NCBI RefSeq assembly: GCF_004116625.1
Contig: NZ_NXIE01000003.1
Span: 310,001-374,000, forward strand
Length of the DNA stretch: 64,000 bases
Reading direction: 5' to 3'
DNA from: Halarcobacter mediterraneus
Lineage (GTDB): Bacteria; Campylobacterota; Campylobacteria; Campylobacterales; Arcobacteraceae
Shown here: positions 17,612-26,312 of the stretch, piece after piece
Layout: each line of letters opens with the position of its first letter
How positions within the stretch are numbered: position 1 is the first letter of the stretch
Position numbers and translations under genes: made by a program
Notes under the pieces: model-generated
Databases searched by the model: none
The model's input: the letters and a program-made list of their open reading frames with translations, nothing else
What the model was told of the DNA's origin: nothing

Positions 17612-17722
17612 AAAATGTTTCTCTAGTTACGTGGGTGCAAGCTTGCACACCACTCCACTTTCAACACCGAAAAATGTAAAACTATTTACATTTTTTTTAC
17701 GGTGTTTCACGTGAAACATTTT
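17612..17722. repeat. Nested inverted repeats around a parS site
   Basis: Three palindromic elements share 111 bp. An outer perfect 10-bp inverted repeat pairs AAAATGTTTC (17612-17621) with GAAACATTTT (17713-17722). A near-perfect 23-bp palindrome is centred on AAGCTT (17631-17653). A long hairpin (17665-17704) has arms CACCG and CGGTG plus AAAAATGTAAA / TTTACATTTTT. The last hairpin ends inside the parS site. No coding potential was seen. The rest of the gap (17723-17868) holds only the AT-rich rlmN promoter region. Confidence 0.7.
17703..17718. promoter_or_regulatory. parS chromosome-partition site (intergenic)
   Basis: This second exact copy of TGTTTCACGTGAAACA lies 5.5 kb from the first and about 45 kb from dnaA. 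Two perfect copies this near the origin, one of them intergenic, make chance occurrence very unlikely in AT-rich DNA. Confidence 0.88.
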
Positions 17723-17868
17723 AACAAGAATATCATATATTAATATACATCTTTAATTTCTACACGACAGAACTACAACAATAATATAAACTAAGCTATT
17801 TATTTTAACTGTTACAAATAAAAGATTTTGTACACTTCAAAATAAGTTTAAAGCTTAAAAGGAAAGCT

Positions 17869-18936
17869 ATGAGTACAATCTATGATTTCACATTAGATGA
17901 ATTAAAAGAAAAATTAAAACCAAGCTTCAGAGCAAAGCAAGTTTATAATTGGATATATAAAAAATATGTAACATCTTATGATGAGATGAAAAATATCCCA
18001 AATGATTTAAAAGAGCAATTAAAAGAAAACTATGAAATAGATATTCTAAAAATAGTTAAAAAAGAAAAAAGTCTTGATGGAAGTATTAAATATCTTTTTC
18101 AATTAAAAGATAGACACACAGTTGAATCTGTTTTATTACTTATGAAAGAAAAAAAAGTAAATGAAGATGGTTCTATTGAAAGAGGAGAAAAATATACTGT
18201 CTGTATATCAACACAAGTTGGATGTAAAGTTGGATGCACTTTCTGTTTAACTGCAAAAGGTGGTTTTGTTAGAAACCTTTCAGTTGGAGAAATAGTAAAT
18301 CAAATTGTTCAAATCAAAAAAGATAACCAAATCCCTGAAAATAAAACACTTAATATTGTCTTTATGGGAATGGGAGAACCACTTGATAACTATAAAAACT
18401 TTGTTCACTCTGTAAAGGTATTTTCTGAAGAAGAAGGTTTAGCTATTTCAAGAAGAAGACAAACAGTATCAACATCTGGACTATCTTCAAAAATTGAAAA
18501 ACTAGGGAATGAAGATTTAGGAATACAACTTGCTATTTCTTTACACGCTGTAGATGATGAACTAAGAAGTGAACTTATTCCAATGAATAAAGCATACAAT
18601 ATTAAATCAATTATTGACGCAGTAAGAAAATTTCCAGTTGATGCAAGAAAAAAAGTTATGTTTGAATATCTAGTTATAAAAGATAAAAATGATGATATAT
18701 CATCTGCACAAAAACTTTTAAAACTTCTTGATGGAATAAAAGCAAAAGTAAACCTAATTTATTTTAATCCATATCCTGGTACATCATATCAAAGACCACA
18801 AAGGGAGGATATGGTAAAATTTCAAGAATATTTAACCTCAAGAGGTTTATTATGTACAATTAGAGAGTCAAAAGGATTAGATATTTCCGCTGCATGTGGA
18901 CAACTAAAAGAAAAGGAAACTAATGGAAGCTCTTGA
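17869..18936 (+). CDS. rlmN: 23S rRNA (adenine2503-C2)/tRNA(adenine37) methyltransferase RlmN
   Basis: This radical-SAM enzyme methylates C2 of A2503 in 23S rRNA and A37 in some tRNAs. The cluster cysteines are C119, C123 and C126 (CKVGCTFC). The methylated/catalytic cysteine is near residue 346 in SAACGQL. The other motifs FMGMGEPLDNY and QLAISLHAVDD are intact. The length of 355 is normal. AAGGAA precedes the ATG. The 3' end overlaps the start of a small membrane-peptide gene. Confidence 0.94.
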   Translation: MSTIYDFTLDELKEKLKPSFRAKQVYNWIYKKYVTSYDEMKNIPNDLKEQLKENYEIDILKIVKKEKSLDGSIKYLFQLKDRHTVESVLLLMKEKKVNEDGSIERGEKYTVCISTQVGCKVGCTFCLTAKGGFVRNLSVGEIVNQIVQIKKDNQIPENKTLNIVFMGMGEPLDNYKNFVHSVKVFSEEEGLAISRRRQTVSTSGLSSKIEKLGNEDLGIQLAISLHAVDDELRSELIPMNKAYNIKSIIDAVRKFPVDARKKVMFEYLVIKDKNDDISSAQKLLKLLDGIKAKVNLIYFNPYPGTSYQRPQREDMVKFQEYLTSRGLLCTIRESKGLDISAACGQLKEKETNGSS

Positions 18937-19024
18937 TTTAGCAATGTTAATCTTCATTGCAATAGTTGCAATATTTTCTGCAATTGGCTTTTTCAAAAAC
19001 TACAAAAATAAAGACGATAATTAA
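18923..19024 (+). CDS. 33-residue single-pass membrane peptide
   Basis: A short frame starts with ATG at 18923, 6 nt after AAGGAA, and ends at 19024. It overlaps the last codons of rlmN. It encodes a Glu/Asp-containing N-terminus, one hydrophobic segment of about 20 residues (LAMLIFIAIVAIFSAIGFF), then a charged tail NYKNKDDN. The ribosome site, membrane segment and tight fit between rlmN and gltX suggest a real gene. I recognise no family. Confidence 0.6.
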   Translation: MEALDLAMLIFIAIVAIFSAIGFFKNYKNKDDN

Positions 19025-19035
19025 GGAATATAAAA

Positions 19036-20448
19036 ATGGCAATTACTAGATTTGCTCCAAGTCCAACAGGATACTTACATATAGGTGGCCTAAGAACAGC
19101 TTTATATAGTTATTTATGGGCAAGAAAAACAAAAGGAACTTTTAGACTTAGAATTGAGGATACTGATACTCAAAGAAATAATGAAGCAGCAATGGATGCT
19201 ATTTTAGAAGCATTCGATTGGGTTGGATTATCTTATGATGGTACAGTTGAATATCAGTCAAAAAGATTAGATATATATAAAAAATATATTCAACAATTAC
19301 TTGATGAAGGTAAAGCGTATTATTGTTATATGTCAAAAGAAGAACTTGATGCTTTAAGAGAAAAGCAAATGGCAAATAAAGAAACTCCAAGATATGATGG
19401 AACATGGAGACCAGAAGTAGACAAAACTCTTCCTGAAATACCTCAAGGTGTTGAACCAGTTGTAAGAATAAAATCTCCAAATGAAGGTATAATAACTTTT
19501 ATTGATGGAGTTAGATCAGTTATGAATTTTGATTGTGCAGAAGTAGATGACTTTGTAATTGCAAGATCTAATGGAATGCCAACATATAATTTTGTTGTAA
19601 CTATTGATGATGCACTTATGAATATGACTGATGTAATTAGAGGTGATGACCATTTAACTAATACAGCAAAACAAATTGTAATTTATGAAGCTTTAGGATT
19701 TGATGTTCCTAAATTTTATCATGTTCCTATGATTAATAATCCTCAAGGTAAAAAATTATCTAAAAGAGATGGTGCACTTGATGTTATGGATTATAAAAGA
19801 AAAGGTTATCTTCCTGAGGCATTATTAAACTTTCTTGTTAGATTAGGTTGGTCAAATGGAGATCAAGAAATTTTTTCAATGGAAGAAATGTTAGAATTAT
19901 TTAATCCTGAAAATATAAATAAATCTGCTTCGTCATATAATGAAGAGAAATTATTATGGTTAAATGCTCATTATATTAAAAATGTTTCAAATGATAGATT
20001 AGCCAAAGAATTAGAATTCTTTGATTGCCATTTAAATGGACATGACAAAAAAGAAATGTTATTAGATCTTTGTAAAGAAAGAGCACAAACATTAATTGAA
20101 TTAAAAGAAGCCATAGAAAAGATTTTGAAAGTTCCTACTGAATATGAAGTAAAAGGAACAAAAAAATTTGTAAAAGAAAATACTATTAAAATTTTAGAAT
20201 CTTATGTACAAATTTTAGAAGAAAATAAAGATAAACTTCATTTAGCTTGTGATTATGAATTAATTACAAAACCTTTCATTGAAGAGTTTGAATTAAAATT
20301 TCCTCAACTTTTCCAACCAATTAGAATTGCTTTAACAGGAGGAACACAAGCTCCATCAGTGTATGATATTATGGCAATTTTAGGAATTGAAGAGGTTAAA
20401 AGTAGACTAAATTCTGCAATTAATGTAAATTTTAATAAAGAATTGTAA
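19036..20448 (+). CDS. gltX: Glutamyl-tRNA synthetase
   Basis: This class I synthetase charges tRNA-Glu, and possibly also tRNA-Gln, since many Campylobacterota carry two GltX paralogues and use the amidotransferase route. The HIGH-type motif is HIGG at 15-18. The KMSKS-type motif is KLSKR near 240. The length of 470 fits the family. AAGGAA lies just upstream. Whether this copy is the discriminating or non-discriminating form cannot be told here. Confidence 0.92.
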   Translation: MAITRFAPSPTGYLHIGGLRTALYSYLWARKTKGTFRLRIEDTDTQRNNEAAMDAILEAFDWVGLSYDGTVEYQSKRLDIYKKYIQQLLDEGKAYYCYMSKEELDALREKQMANKETPRYDGTWRPEVDKTLPEIPQGVEPVVRIKSPNEGIITFIDGVRSVMNFDCAEVDDFVIARSNGMPTYNFVVTIDDALMNMTDVIRGDDHLTNTAKQIVIYEALGFDVPKFYHVPMINNPQGKKLSKRDGALDVMDYKRKGYLPEALLNFLVRLGWSNGDQEIFSMEEMLELFNPENINKSASSYNEEKLLWLNAHYIKNVSNDRLAKELEFFDCHLNGHDKKEMLLDLCKERAQTLIELKEAIEKILKVPTEYEVKGTKKFVKENTIKILESYVQILEENKDKLHLACDYELITKPFIEEFELKFPQLFQPIRIALTGGTQAPSVYDIMAILGIEEVKSRLNSAINVNFNKEL

Positions 20449-20468
20449 GATTTACTTGCTAATTATTT

Positions 20469-20500
20469 TTAATTAAGGCATAATATTATTACTTAATTAA
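20469..20500 (+). promoter_or_regulatory. Inverted repeat next to the rbp ribosome site
   Basis: TTAATTAAG (20469-20477) and CTTAATTAA (20492-20500) form a perfect 9-bp inverted repeat with a 14-nt spacer. The 3' arm runs directly into the AAAGGA ribosome site (20498-20503). A weak AT-only stem here could form a temperature-sensitive structure or be an operator. It may also mark the end of the gltX transcript. Confidence 0.45.
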
Positions 20501-20514
20501 AGGATAGTATAGTA

Positions 20515-20781
20515 ATGAATATTTATGTAGGAAACCTGTCTTATAAAATGATTGACAGTGACTTAGAAAAGTTATTCGCAGAATTTGGCGAAGTAAAAAG
20601 TGCGAAAGTAATCGTAGATAGAGATACAGGAAGATCAAAAGGTTTTGGATTTGTTGAAATGCAAACATCAGAATCTGGTTCTGAAGCAATCGAAGCTTTA
20701 AATGGTAAAGATTGTGAAGGTAGAGCTTTAAGAGTAAATGAAGCAAAACCAAGAGAAGAAAGACCTAGAAGACAATTCTAG
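20515..20781 (+). CDS. RNA-binding protein, single RRM domain
   Basis: This 88-residue protein is almost entirely one RNA recognition motif. RNP2 is IYVGNL at residues 3-8 and RNP1 is KGFGFVEM near 43-50. A short Arg/Glu-rich tail (PREERPRRQF) follows. Small bacterial RRM proteins of this type are known in cyanobacteria and Campylobacterota, where they bind RNA and can be cold-induced. It is a single gene with its own promoter region and a hairpin at its stop codon. Confidence 0.9.
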   Translation: MNIYVGNLSYKMIDSDLEKLFAEFGEVKSAKVIVDRDTGRSKGFGFVEMQTSESGSEAIEALNGKDCEGRALRVNEAKPREERPRRQF

Positions 20782-20787
20782 TCTTCT
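20767..20787 (+). terminator. Hairpin over the rbp stop codon
   Basis: AGAAGAC (20767-20773) pairs with GTCTTCT (20781-20787) across the 7-nt loop AATTCTA, with the TAG stop at the loop edge. A pyrimidine-rich run follows rather than a pure T-run, then the perfect palindrome TCTCAATTGAGA. It is a moderate terminator candidate. Confidence 0.5.
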
Positions 20788-20819
20788 TCTCTCAATTGAG
20801 AAATAATCATAAAAACTAA

Positions 20820-20950
20820 CTACAGTTGATATAATGGAACTTTTACTCATAAGGAGAAGTCTCTTTGCTGGTTGTTGGTTATATTATGTTTAAGTGAGCG
20901 CAAGTTCCACTATATCTGCTAAAACTGTAGAACAATTCTACACCTTTTTT
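20820..20950 (+). ncRNA. Candidate structured RNA of unknown class
   Basis: CTACAGTT (20820-20827) pairs perfectly with AACTGTAG (20923-20930). Just inside, GATATAATGGAACTT (20828-20842) pairs with AAGTTCCACTATATC (20902-20916) with a single A-C mismatch, leaving a 6-nt one-sided bulge TGCTAA. Within the 59-nt interior, AAGGAG pairs with CTCTTT. A terminator-like stem GTAGAA / TTCTAC followed by ACC and six Ts (20927-20950) shares bases with the closing stem, so the two are mutually exclusive. No protein-coding frame is evident. I could not match it to 6S, SRP, tmRNA or any riboswitch I know. The plus strand is favoured by the T-run. Confidence 0.5.
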
Positions 20951-20992
20951 GTGTAGTTATCGTGTGATAAATAACACAATTTATAAAAAATA

Positions 20993-23900
20993 TTAATTTC
21001 CATAATTTTTTCTTCTTATTGTTACCAAAATATAAAAAATTGCAGGTATTATCACTAATGTTAATATTGCTGAAGAAATCATTCCTCCAATCATAGGTGC
21101 AGCAATTCTTTGCATAACTTCACTCCCTACTCCATCAATATACATAATAGGAATAAGTCCTCCTAAGATAGCAAATAGTGTCATAAGTTTTGGTCTAAGT
21201 CTTAAAACTGCACCTTTATAAACTGCATGGAAAATATGAGTATTATTAAGTTCCTCACACTTATCTGGTAGCTCTTTCATAGCTTCATGTAAATATACAA
21301 GCATTACAATAGAAGTTTCTGCTGCAACTCCAAGTAAAGCTAAAAAACCAACAACAACTGCAATTGACATATTAAAATTTAAAACTTCCAAATAAAATAT
21401 TCCACCCGTTAAGGCAAAGGGCAAAGTAAAAAATATAATAAAAGTATATGTGATATTTTTAAGTGCAAAATATATAAGAATAAATATAAGTACAAAAGTT
21501 AGTGGAATAATAAAGACAAATTTATTCATTGCTGATTCCAAATATTCACTCTGCCCTGCCCATTCATAATAGAAGCCTTCAGGAAGCTTCATATCAGCAA
21601 GAATCTCTTTTGCTTCATCCTTGTATTGTTTTGATGAGATATCCGCTTTAGGAGTAATATAAATGAAGTTAACGTTAAGTGCTTTCTCTGATTTTATTAC
21701 AGAAGGTCCTTCTTCATAGTTTAAATCTGCAAACATCTGTAAAGGTTGAAATCCAAGTTTTGTTTTTACTCGAAGATTAACTAAAGCATTTATATCTTCC
21801 CTTTGACTTGTTTCAAATCTTAAGCTAATAGGATATCTTTCTAATCCATCAAAAAGTGTTGTAACTTTTGAACCAGCAACGCCTAAAGAGATTGTTGAAA
21901 GAATATCATTTTTTGTAATACCATATCTAGCTAACATTAATTCATCAAGTTTTATATTTAAATAGTATCCAGAGTTTATTTTATCAGTTGATACTGATAA
22001 AGTTGAATCTAATTTTTTAAGTCTTTTCTCAAACTCTAAAGCAGTATCTTCTAACTTTTGATGATCATCTCCATAAAGCTTTATTCCTAAAGGAGTTCTA
22101 ATACCTGTAAGAAGCATATCGATTCTTCCACGGATTGGATATGTCCACGAATTAATAAGCCCTGCAACTTTTAGCTTTTGGTCCATCTCTTGCATAAGCT
22201 TTTTATATGTCATTCCTTCACGCCATTGATTTTCTGGCTTGAAAGTAACTATTGTTTCGATCATAGCTAGTGGTGCTGGGTCAGTTGCAGTATCTGCTCG
22301 CCCTGCTTTACCAAATACTGTATCAACCTCTGGAAAAGACTTTAATATTTGATTTGTTTTTTGAGTTAATTCCTTTGATAAATCAACTCCAATTCCATAA
22401 GGAGTTACAGGCATATACATAAAAGTTTGCTCATTCATCATTGGCATAAATTCCCAATTTAACTTTTTATATACAGGATAAGAAAGAGCCAAAGTAAAAA
22501 CAAAAAAAGCAACAATTAAATATCTAAATTTAAGTGATAATTTTAAAACAGGAGAATAAAGTTTCACAAAAAACCTATTTAAGATATTTTTATCTTCCTT
22601 TAGGATTTTTCCTTTTATAAAAAAAATCATTAAAATAGGAACAATCGTAATAGATAAAATTGCTCCTGCTACCATTGCAAATGTTTTAGTAAAGGCTAAA
22701 GGTGTAAACAATCTTCCCTCTTGTCCTGTTAAAACAAAGATTGGTAAAAAAGAGACTACTACAAGAACTAGTGCAAAGAAGATTGGTCGCCCTACTTGCT
22801 TTGAAGACTTGATTATAATATCAATTCGTTCTTTATTGGAAATGTTTTCTTTGCCTTGAAGATGTTTATGGGCATTTTCTACCATAACAATTGTTGCGTC
22901 AACCATTGCTCCAATTGCAATAGCAATACCACCTAGACTCATAATATTTGAACCTAAGTTAAAAAACTTCATTAATAAAAAAGTAATCATAACTGTAAGT
23001 GGCAAAGTAATGATAATAATAAGTGCTGACCTGAAGTGGAATAAAAATAGTGCCACAATAATCATAACTATAATTGACTCTTCAAGAAGAGTATTTTTAA
23101 GTGTATCAATTGCTTTATCAATAAGTGAACTTCTATCATAAACTTCAACAACTTCTACATCATTTGTTTTTAAAGTATCAAGTTTTTCTTTAACTCTTTT
23201 TATTACAGAGTAAGGATTTTCACCATATCTTACAACTACAATTCCACCAACAGTTTCACCCTGCCCATTTAAGTCAGCCATACCTCTTCTATTTGATGAA
23301 GTGATATTAACACTTGCAATATCTTTTACAAATAAAGGATTAGCATCAAAAGTTTTTATAGTAATATTTTCAATATCTTCAACAGTTTTTAAAAAGCCTT
23401 TTGCTTGAATCATATGTTCAAAACCATTTTCTAAAATGATTCTTCCACCTTTTTCATCGTTGTTAGATTCTATTGCTTTTTTCAAATTAGCAATTGAAAT
23501 ATCATATTGCACCATCTTATCTTGGTCAATAGTAATCTCATAGTTTTTAATAAATCCACCAATAGATGCAATCTCACTAACTCCATCAACACCCAAAAGT
23601 GCAAACTTATAATAGTAGTCTTGTAATGTTCTTAACTCATCAAGGGATTTAGTATCAGATTTTAAAGCATATTGATAAGCCCATCCTACACCAGTTGCAT
23701 CTGGACCAATTGCTACATCAACACCTTCGGGGAATGCTCCTTGAAGTTGTGAAAGCTGTTCTAAGATTCTATTTCTAGAATCATAAAGGTCTGTTCCATC
23801 TTTAAAGATTACATAAATAAGTGCATTTTGAAATGAACTCATTGCTCTTACAGTCTCAATATTTGGAAGGCTCATAAGGTTTGAAATAAGAGGATATGAA

Positions 23901-24094
23901 ACTTGCTCTTCTATAGTCTTAGGACTTTGCCCTGCCCACTTCACTTGTACAATTACTTGTGGAGGGGACAAATCAGGTAGTGCATCTAAGCTTGTATTTT
24001 TTATTGCCCAAATTGAGCCAATAGCTAATACAAGCATTGTAAAGATGACTAAAAATTTGTTCTTTATACTTTGAGAGATAATTGATTCAACCAT
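20993..24094 (-). CDS. Heavy-metal efflux RND permease (CusA/CzcA family)
   Basis: This inner-membrane proton-driven RND pump is of the heavy-metal family, with 1033 residues and twelve membrane segments. Typical features are the N-terminal NTSLDALPDLSPPQVIVQVKW region (split across the first loop), MVDATIVMVENAHKH in membrane segment 4, and the C-terminal DGVGSEVMQRIAAPMIGG signature. The porter domain has a Met-rich stretch (FMPMMNEQTFMYMPVTP), which favours Cu(I)/Ag(I). It ends the operon kinase-(YtkA-like)-TolC-adaptor-pump, transcribed on the minus strand. Confidence 0.9.
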   Translation of the reverse strand: MVESIISQSIKNKFLVIFTMLVLAIGSIWAIKNTSLDALPDLSPPQVIVQVKWAGQSPKTIEEQVSYPLISNLMSLPNIETVRAMSSFQNALIYVIFKDGTDLYDSRNRILEQLSQLQGAFPEGVDVAIGPDATGVGWAYQYALKSDTKSLDELRTLQDYYYKFALLGVDGVSEIASIGGFIKNYEITIDQDKMVQYDISIANLKKAIESNNDEKGGRIILENGFEHMIQAKGFLKTVEDIENITIKTFDANPLFVKDIASVNITSSNRRGMADLNGQGETVGGIVVVRYGENPYSVIKRVKEKLDTLKTNDVEVVEVYDRSSLIDKAIDTLKNTLLEESIIVMIIVALFLFHFRSALIIIITLPLTVMITFLLMKFFNLGSNIMSLGGIAIAIGAMVDATIVMVENAHKHLQGKENISNKERIDIIIKSSKQVGRPIFFALVLVVVSFLPIFVLTGQEGRLFTPLAFTKTFAMVAGAILSITIVPILMIFFIKGKILKEDKNILNRFFVKLYSPVLKLSLKFRYLIVAFFVFTLALSYPVYKKLNWEFMPMMNEQTFMYMPVTPYGIGVDLSKELTQKTNQILKSFPEVDTVFGKAGRADTATDPAPLAMIETIVTFKPENQWREGMTYKKLMQEMDQKLKVAGLINSWTYPIRGRIDMLLTGIRTPLGIKLYGDDHQKLEDTALEFEKRLKKLDSTLSVSTDKINSGYYLNIKLDELMLARYGITKNDILSTISLGVAGSKVTTLFDGLERYPISLRFETSQREDINALVNLRVKTKLGFQPLQMFADLNYEEGPSVIKSEKALNVNFIYITPKADISSKQYKDEAKEILADMKLPEGFYYEWAGQSEYLESAMNKFVFIIPLTFVLIFILIYFALKNITYTFIIFFTLPFALTGGIFYLEVLNFNMSIAVVVGFLALLGVAAETSIVMLVYLHEAMKELPDKCEELNNTHIFHAVYKGAVLRLRPKLMTLFAILGGLIPIMYIDGVGSEVMQRIAAPMIGGMISSAILTLVIIPAIFYILVTIRRKNYGN

Positions 24095-24108
24095 AACTAA
24101 TCCTAGCT

Positions 24109-25113
24109 CTACCAGTCGCCATCATCATCTGAACTATAAAGTCCATTTGTGATTGCATCTGAATCAAGTAAAAATAAAGCATTATTAATAACTCTTTGCC
24201 CTTCTTGGATTCCCTCTAGAATCTCATATTTATTTGATGAGATTCTTTTTGCAGTAACTTCAATAGGCTCATATTCTGTTTTTGAAAGATATTGAAAAAC
24301 ATAGTATTTACTTCCTTTTTGTAAAACTGCTGTTTTTGGTAAAGTTAGAATTTCTTCTTTAATTTGCTTTATATCAACTTTAGCAAACATGTTTGGTGAG
24401 TACTTTAAATCCTCATTATCAATAAGAAACCTTACATCAACACTTTTATTTGTCTCATCTATTGTAGGGTAGATATAATCAACTCTTGAGATAACTGCTT
24501 CATCAAAGCCATCAATATAAACTTTTGCTTTAAGACCTTTCTTTACAAAAGATAAATCCTTTTGATATACACTTGCAATAACCCAAAGTTTTTCTAATGA
24601 TGCAAGTTGAAGTAAAAGACTTCCTTTTTTTACAAAACTACCATTATTAATCTCTTTTTTTATAACCACTGAATCAAAAGGAGAATAAAATGAAATATCA
24701 GAGATTTCTTCTTTACCTTTTTTAATTCTTTCTATCTCTTTTTTATTCACAGCTAAAGCTTTTAATTTGTTTACATTACTTTTTACTAAATTCTTATTAA
24801 ATTTTTTTGCAATATTAATTTCTTGAATTATTGAACTTACCTCATCGGAGTAAATTGAAAAAAGAGCTTCATCTTTTTTTACTCTTGAATAAAGCTTATT
24901 AGCATCTAATTTTGTTATATATCCATCAAATCTACTTACAACATCAAATGTCAAAGACTCGTCAAAGGCAAGACGTCCATAAAAGCTTTTTAATGCCCCT
25001 ATTTGCTCTTTTTGTACTTTGACAAGCTTTCTATTGAATAACTGCTTTACTTCAAGAATTTCAGCATTTAATATGCAGGCGCCTAAAAATAGGACTAGTA
25101 AGTACTTTTTCAT
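24109..25113 (-). CDS. RND efflux periplasmic adaptor (CusB/HlyD type)
   Basis: This membrane-fusion protein links the pump and the outer-membrane channel. It has a signal peptide (MKKYLLVLFLGACILNA), an initial beta-barrel/lipoyl half (FDGYITKLDANKLYSRVKKDEALFSIYS), a short helical hairpin, the second lipoyl half (FYSPFDSVVIKKEINNGSFV) and a C-terminal barrel. At 334 residues it is compact compared with E. coli CusB (407) and lacks the Met-rich N-terminal extension. The start overlaps the end of the TolC-like gene by 4 bp. Confidence 0.85.
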   Translation of the reverse strand: MKKYLLVLFLGACILNAEILEVKQLFNRKLVKVQKEQIGALKSFYGRLAFDESLTFDVVSRFDGYITKLDANKLYSRVKKDEALFSIYSDEVSSIIQEINIAKKFNKNLVKSNVNKLKALAVNKKEIERIKKGKEEISDISFYSPFDSVVIKKEINNGSFVKKGSLLLQLASLEKLWVIASVYQKDLSFVKKGLKAKVYIDGFDEAVISRVDYIYPTIDETNKSVDVRFLIDNEDLKYSPNMFAKVDIKQIKEEILTLPKTAVLQKGSKYYVFQYLSKTEYEPIEVTAKRISSNKYEILEGIQEGQRVINNALFLLDSDAITNGLYSSDDDGDW

Positions 25114-26312
25114 TTATCAACCTTTGTGTAGTAAATAGAATTTGCTAAATTTGTAAAATATTTTTGTTTTTCATCAATTGCTTTTAGTTTATACTTGATT
25201 AATTCATTTAGGTTTTTTATCAATTCCTTGGAGTCAATTTTTTTTAATGATGAAAATCTGTTATAGCTTTCAAGTGTTTTTTGAATTTGATTGTATTTTG
25301 GAATAATGTTTTCATTTAATTTTCTATATGAATAAAAAGCATTATTTATATTGTTTTGTAAAATTTTAATTTGATTTGTAAATTTTAGTTTTGAGTCTTC
25401 TAAAATATTTTTGTATTCATTTGCTTTATGCTTTGCTTTTCTTGATTTTATGTCTTCACTTCCATAAACAGAAAGTGGAATTGCTACACTTATATTTATG
25501 TAGTCTTCATATTTATTATCTCTTTGAAAATATTTAACTGCTAAATTTATATCAGAGTTTTTCTTTTGCTTTTCAAACTCTGATGTAGTATTAAATTTTT
25601 CAATATTTTTTTTAATCTGTAAAATCTTAGGATGTGTCTCTATACTAGTTGTAAAAGTAATTTTTTCTAACTTAGTACTTATATCTATATCTTTAAACTT
25701 TGTATATGTTAATTGCTCTAATTGGAGTTTGTAAATTTTAAGATTGTTTTTTAGTCTTTCTTCATTTATATCAAGTTCATCATATAAAGTTTGCACCTTT
25801 AATATATCAATCTGACTTGCTTTATTGTATTTATAGAACTCTTCTAAAAGTTTTTGTAGGTTTAAAACATTTTGTTTTAGTTGTGAATAAAGAGAGACTT
25901 TTTGTTCAACTAGCTTTATACTATAGATATACTCATATATTTTTGATTCTAATTGTAGTTTTTTATCAGCTAAGACTAGTTTTGAAAGTTCATAGTCATC
26001 TTTTGCAATCTCTTTTTCTAACTCTTTTTTATCTCCTATTGGTATAACTTGATTAAGACCAATAAACTGAGCTTGCATAGGTTCTAAATCTCTTTTTGAA
26101 ACATTATCAAATTGAATATCATTTGCCCCAAAATTTAAAACTGGATTTTGCCACTTTGAAGCTAAATTTATTTGCTCTTTTGTCAAAAGAATTGATTGAT
26201 TTAAAGCTTGTAAAGAACTATTTTTATTAATAGCTTCCTTTACTACTTGCCCTACTTCCTTTGCATAAATAGAACTTACTAAAAGAACGATAGTAAGAGA
26301 TTGCTTTAACAT
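25110..26312 (-). CDS. TolC-family outer-membrane efflux channel (CusC-like)
   Basis: The 400-residue protein has a signal peptide (MLKQSLTIVLLVSSIYA), followed by two long alpha-helical hairpin repeats typical of outer membrane efflux proteins. It is strongly Lys- and Asn-rich. No lipoprotein cysteine is visible at the cleavage site, unlike E. coli CusC. It overlaps both neighbours by 1-4 bp, so the channel, adaptor and pump are made from one transcript. Confidence 0.82.
   Translation of the reverse strand: MLKQSLTIVLLVSSIYAKEVGQVVKEAINKNSSLQALNQSILLTKEQINLASKWQNPVLNFGANDIQFDNVSKRDLEPMQAQFIGLNQVIPIGDKKELEKEIAKDDYELSKLVLADKKLQLESKIYEYIYSIKLVEQKVSLYSQLKQNVLNLQKLLEEFYKYNKASQIDILKVQTLYDELDINEERLKNNLKIYKLQLEQLTYTKFKDIDISTKLEKITFTTSIETHPKILQIKKNIEKFNTTSEFEKQKKNSDINLAVKYFQRDNKYEDYINISVAIPLSVYGSEDIKSRKAKHKANEYKNILEDSKLKFTNQIKILQNNINNAFYSYRKLNENIIPKYNQIQKTLESYNRFSSLKKIDSKELIKNLNELIKYKLKAIDEKQKYFTNLANSIYYTKVDK

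Noticed and set aside
20489-20752. Minus-strand Leu-rich frame over the RRM gene
   Set aside because: It is a low-complexity shadow of the Glu/Lys-rich RRM sequence.
20820-20950. 6S RNA, SRP RNA or riboswitch as the identity of this structured region
   Set aside because: No 6S open-complex bubble or SRP GGAA/AGCA motif is present, the true SRP RNA is at about 50.55 kb, and no downstream plus-strand gene exists for a riboswitch to control.
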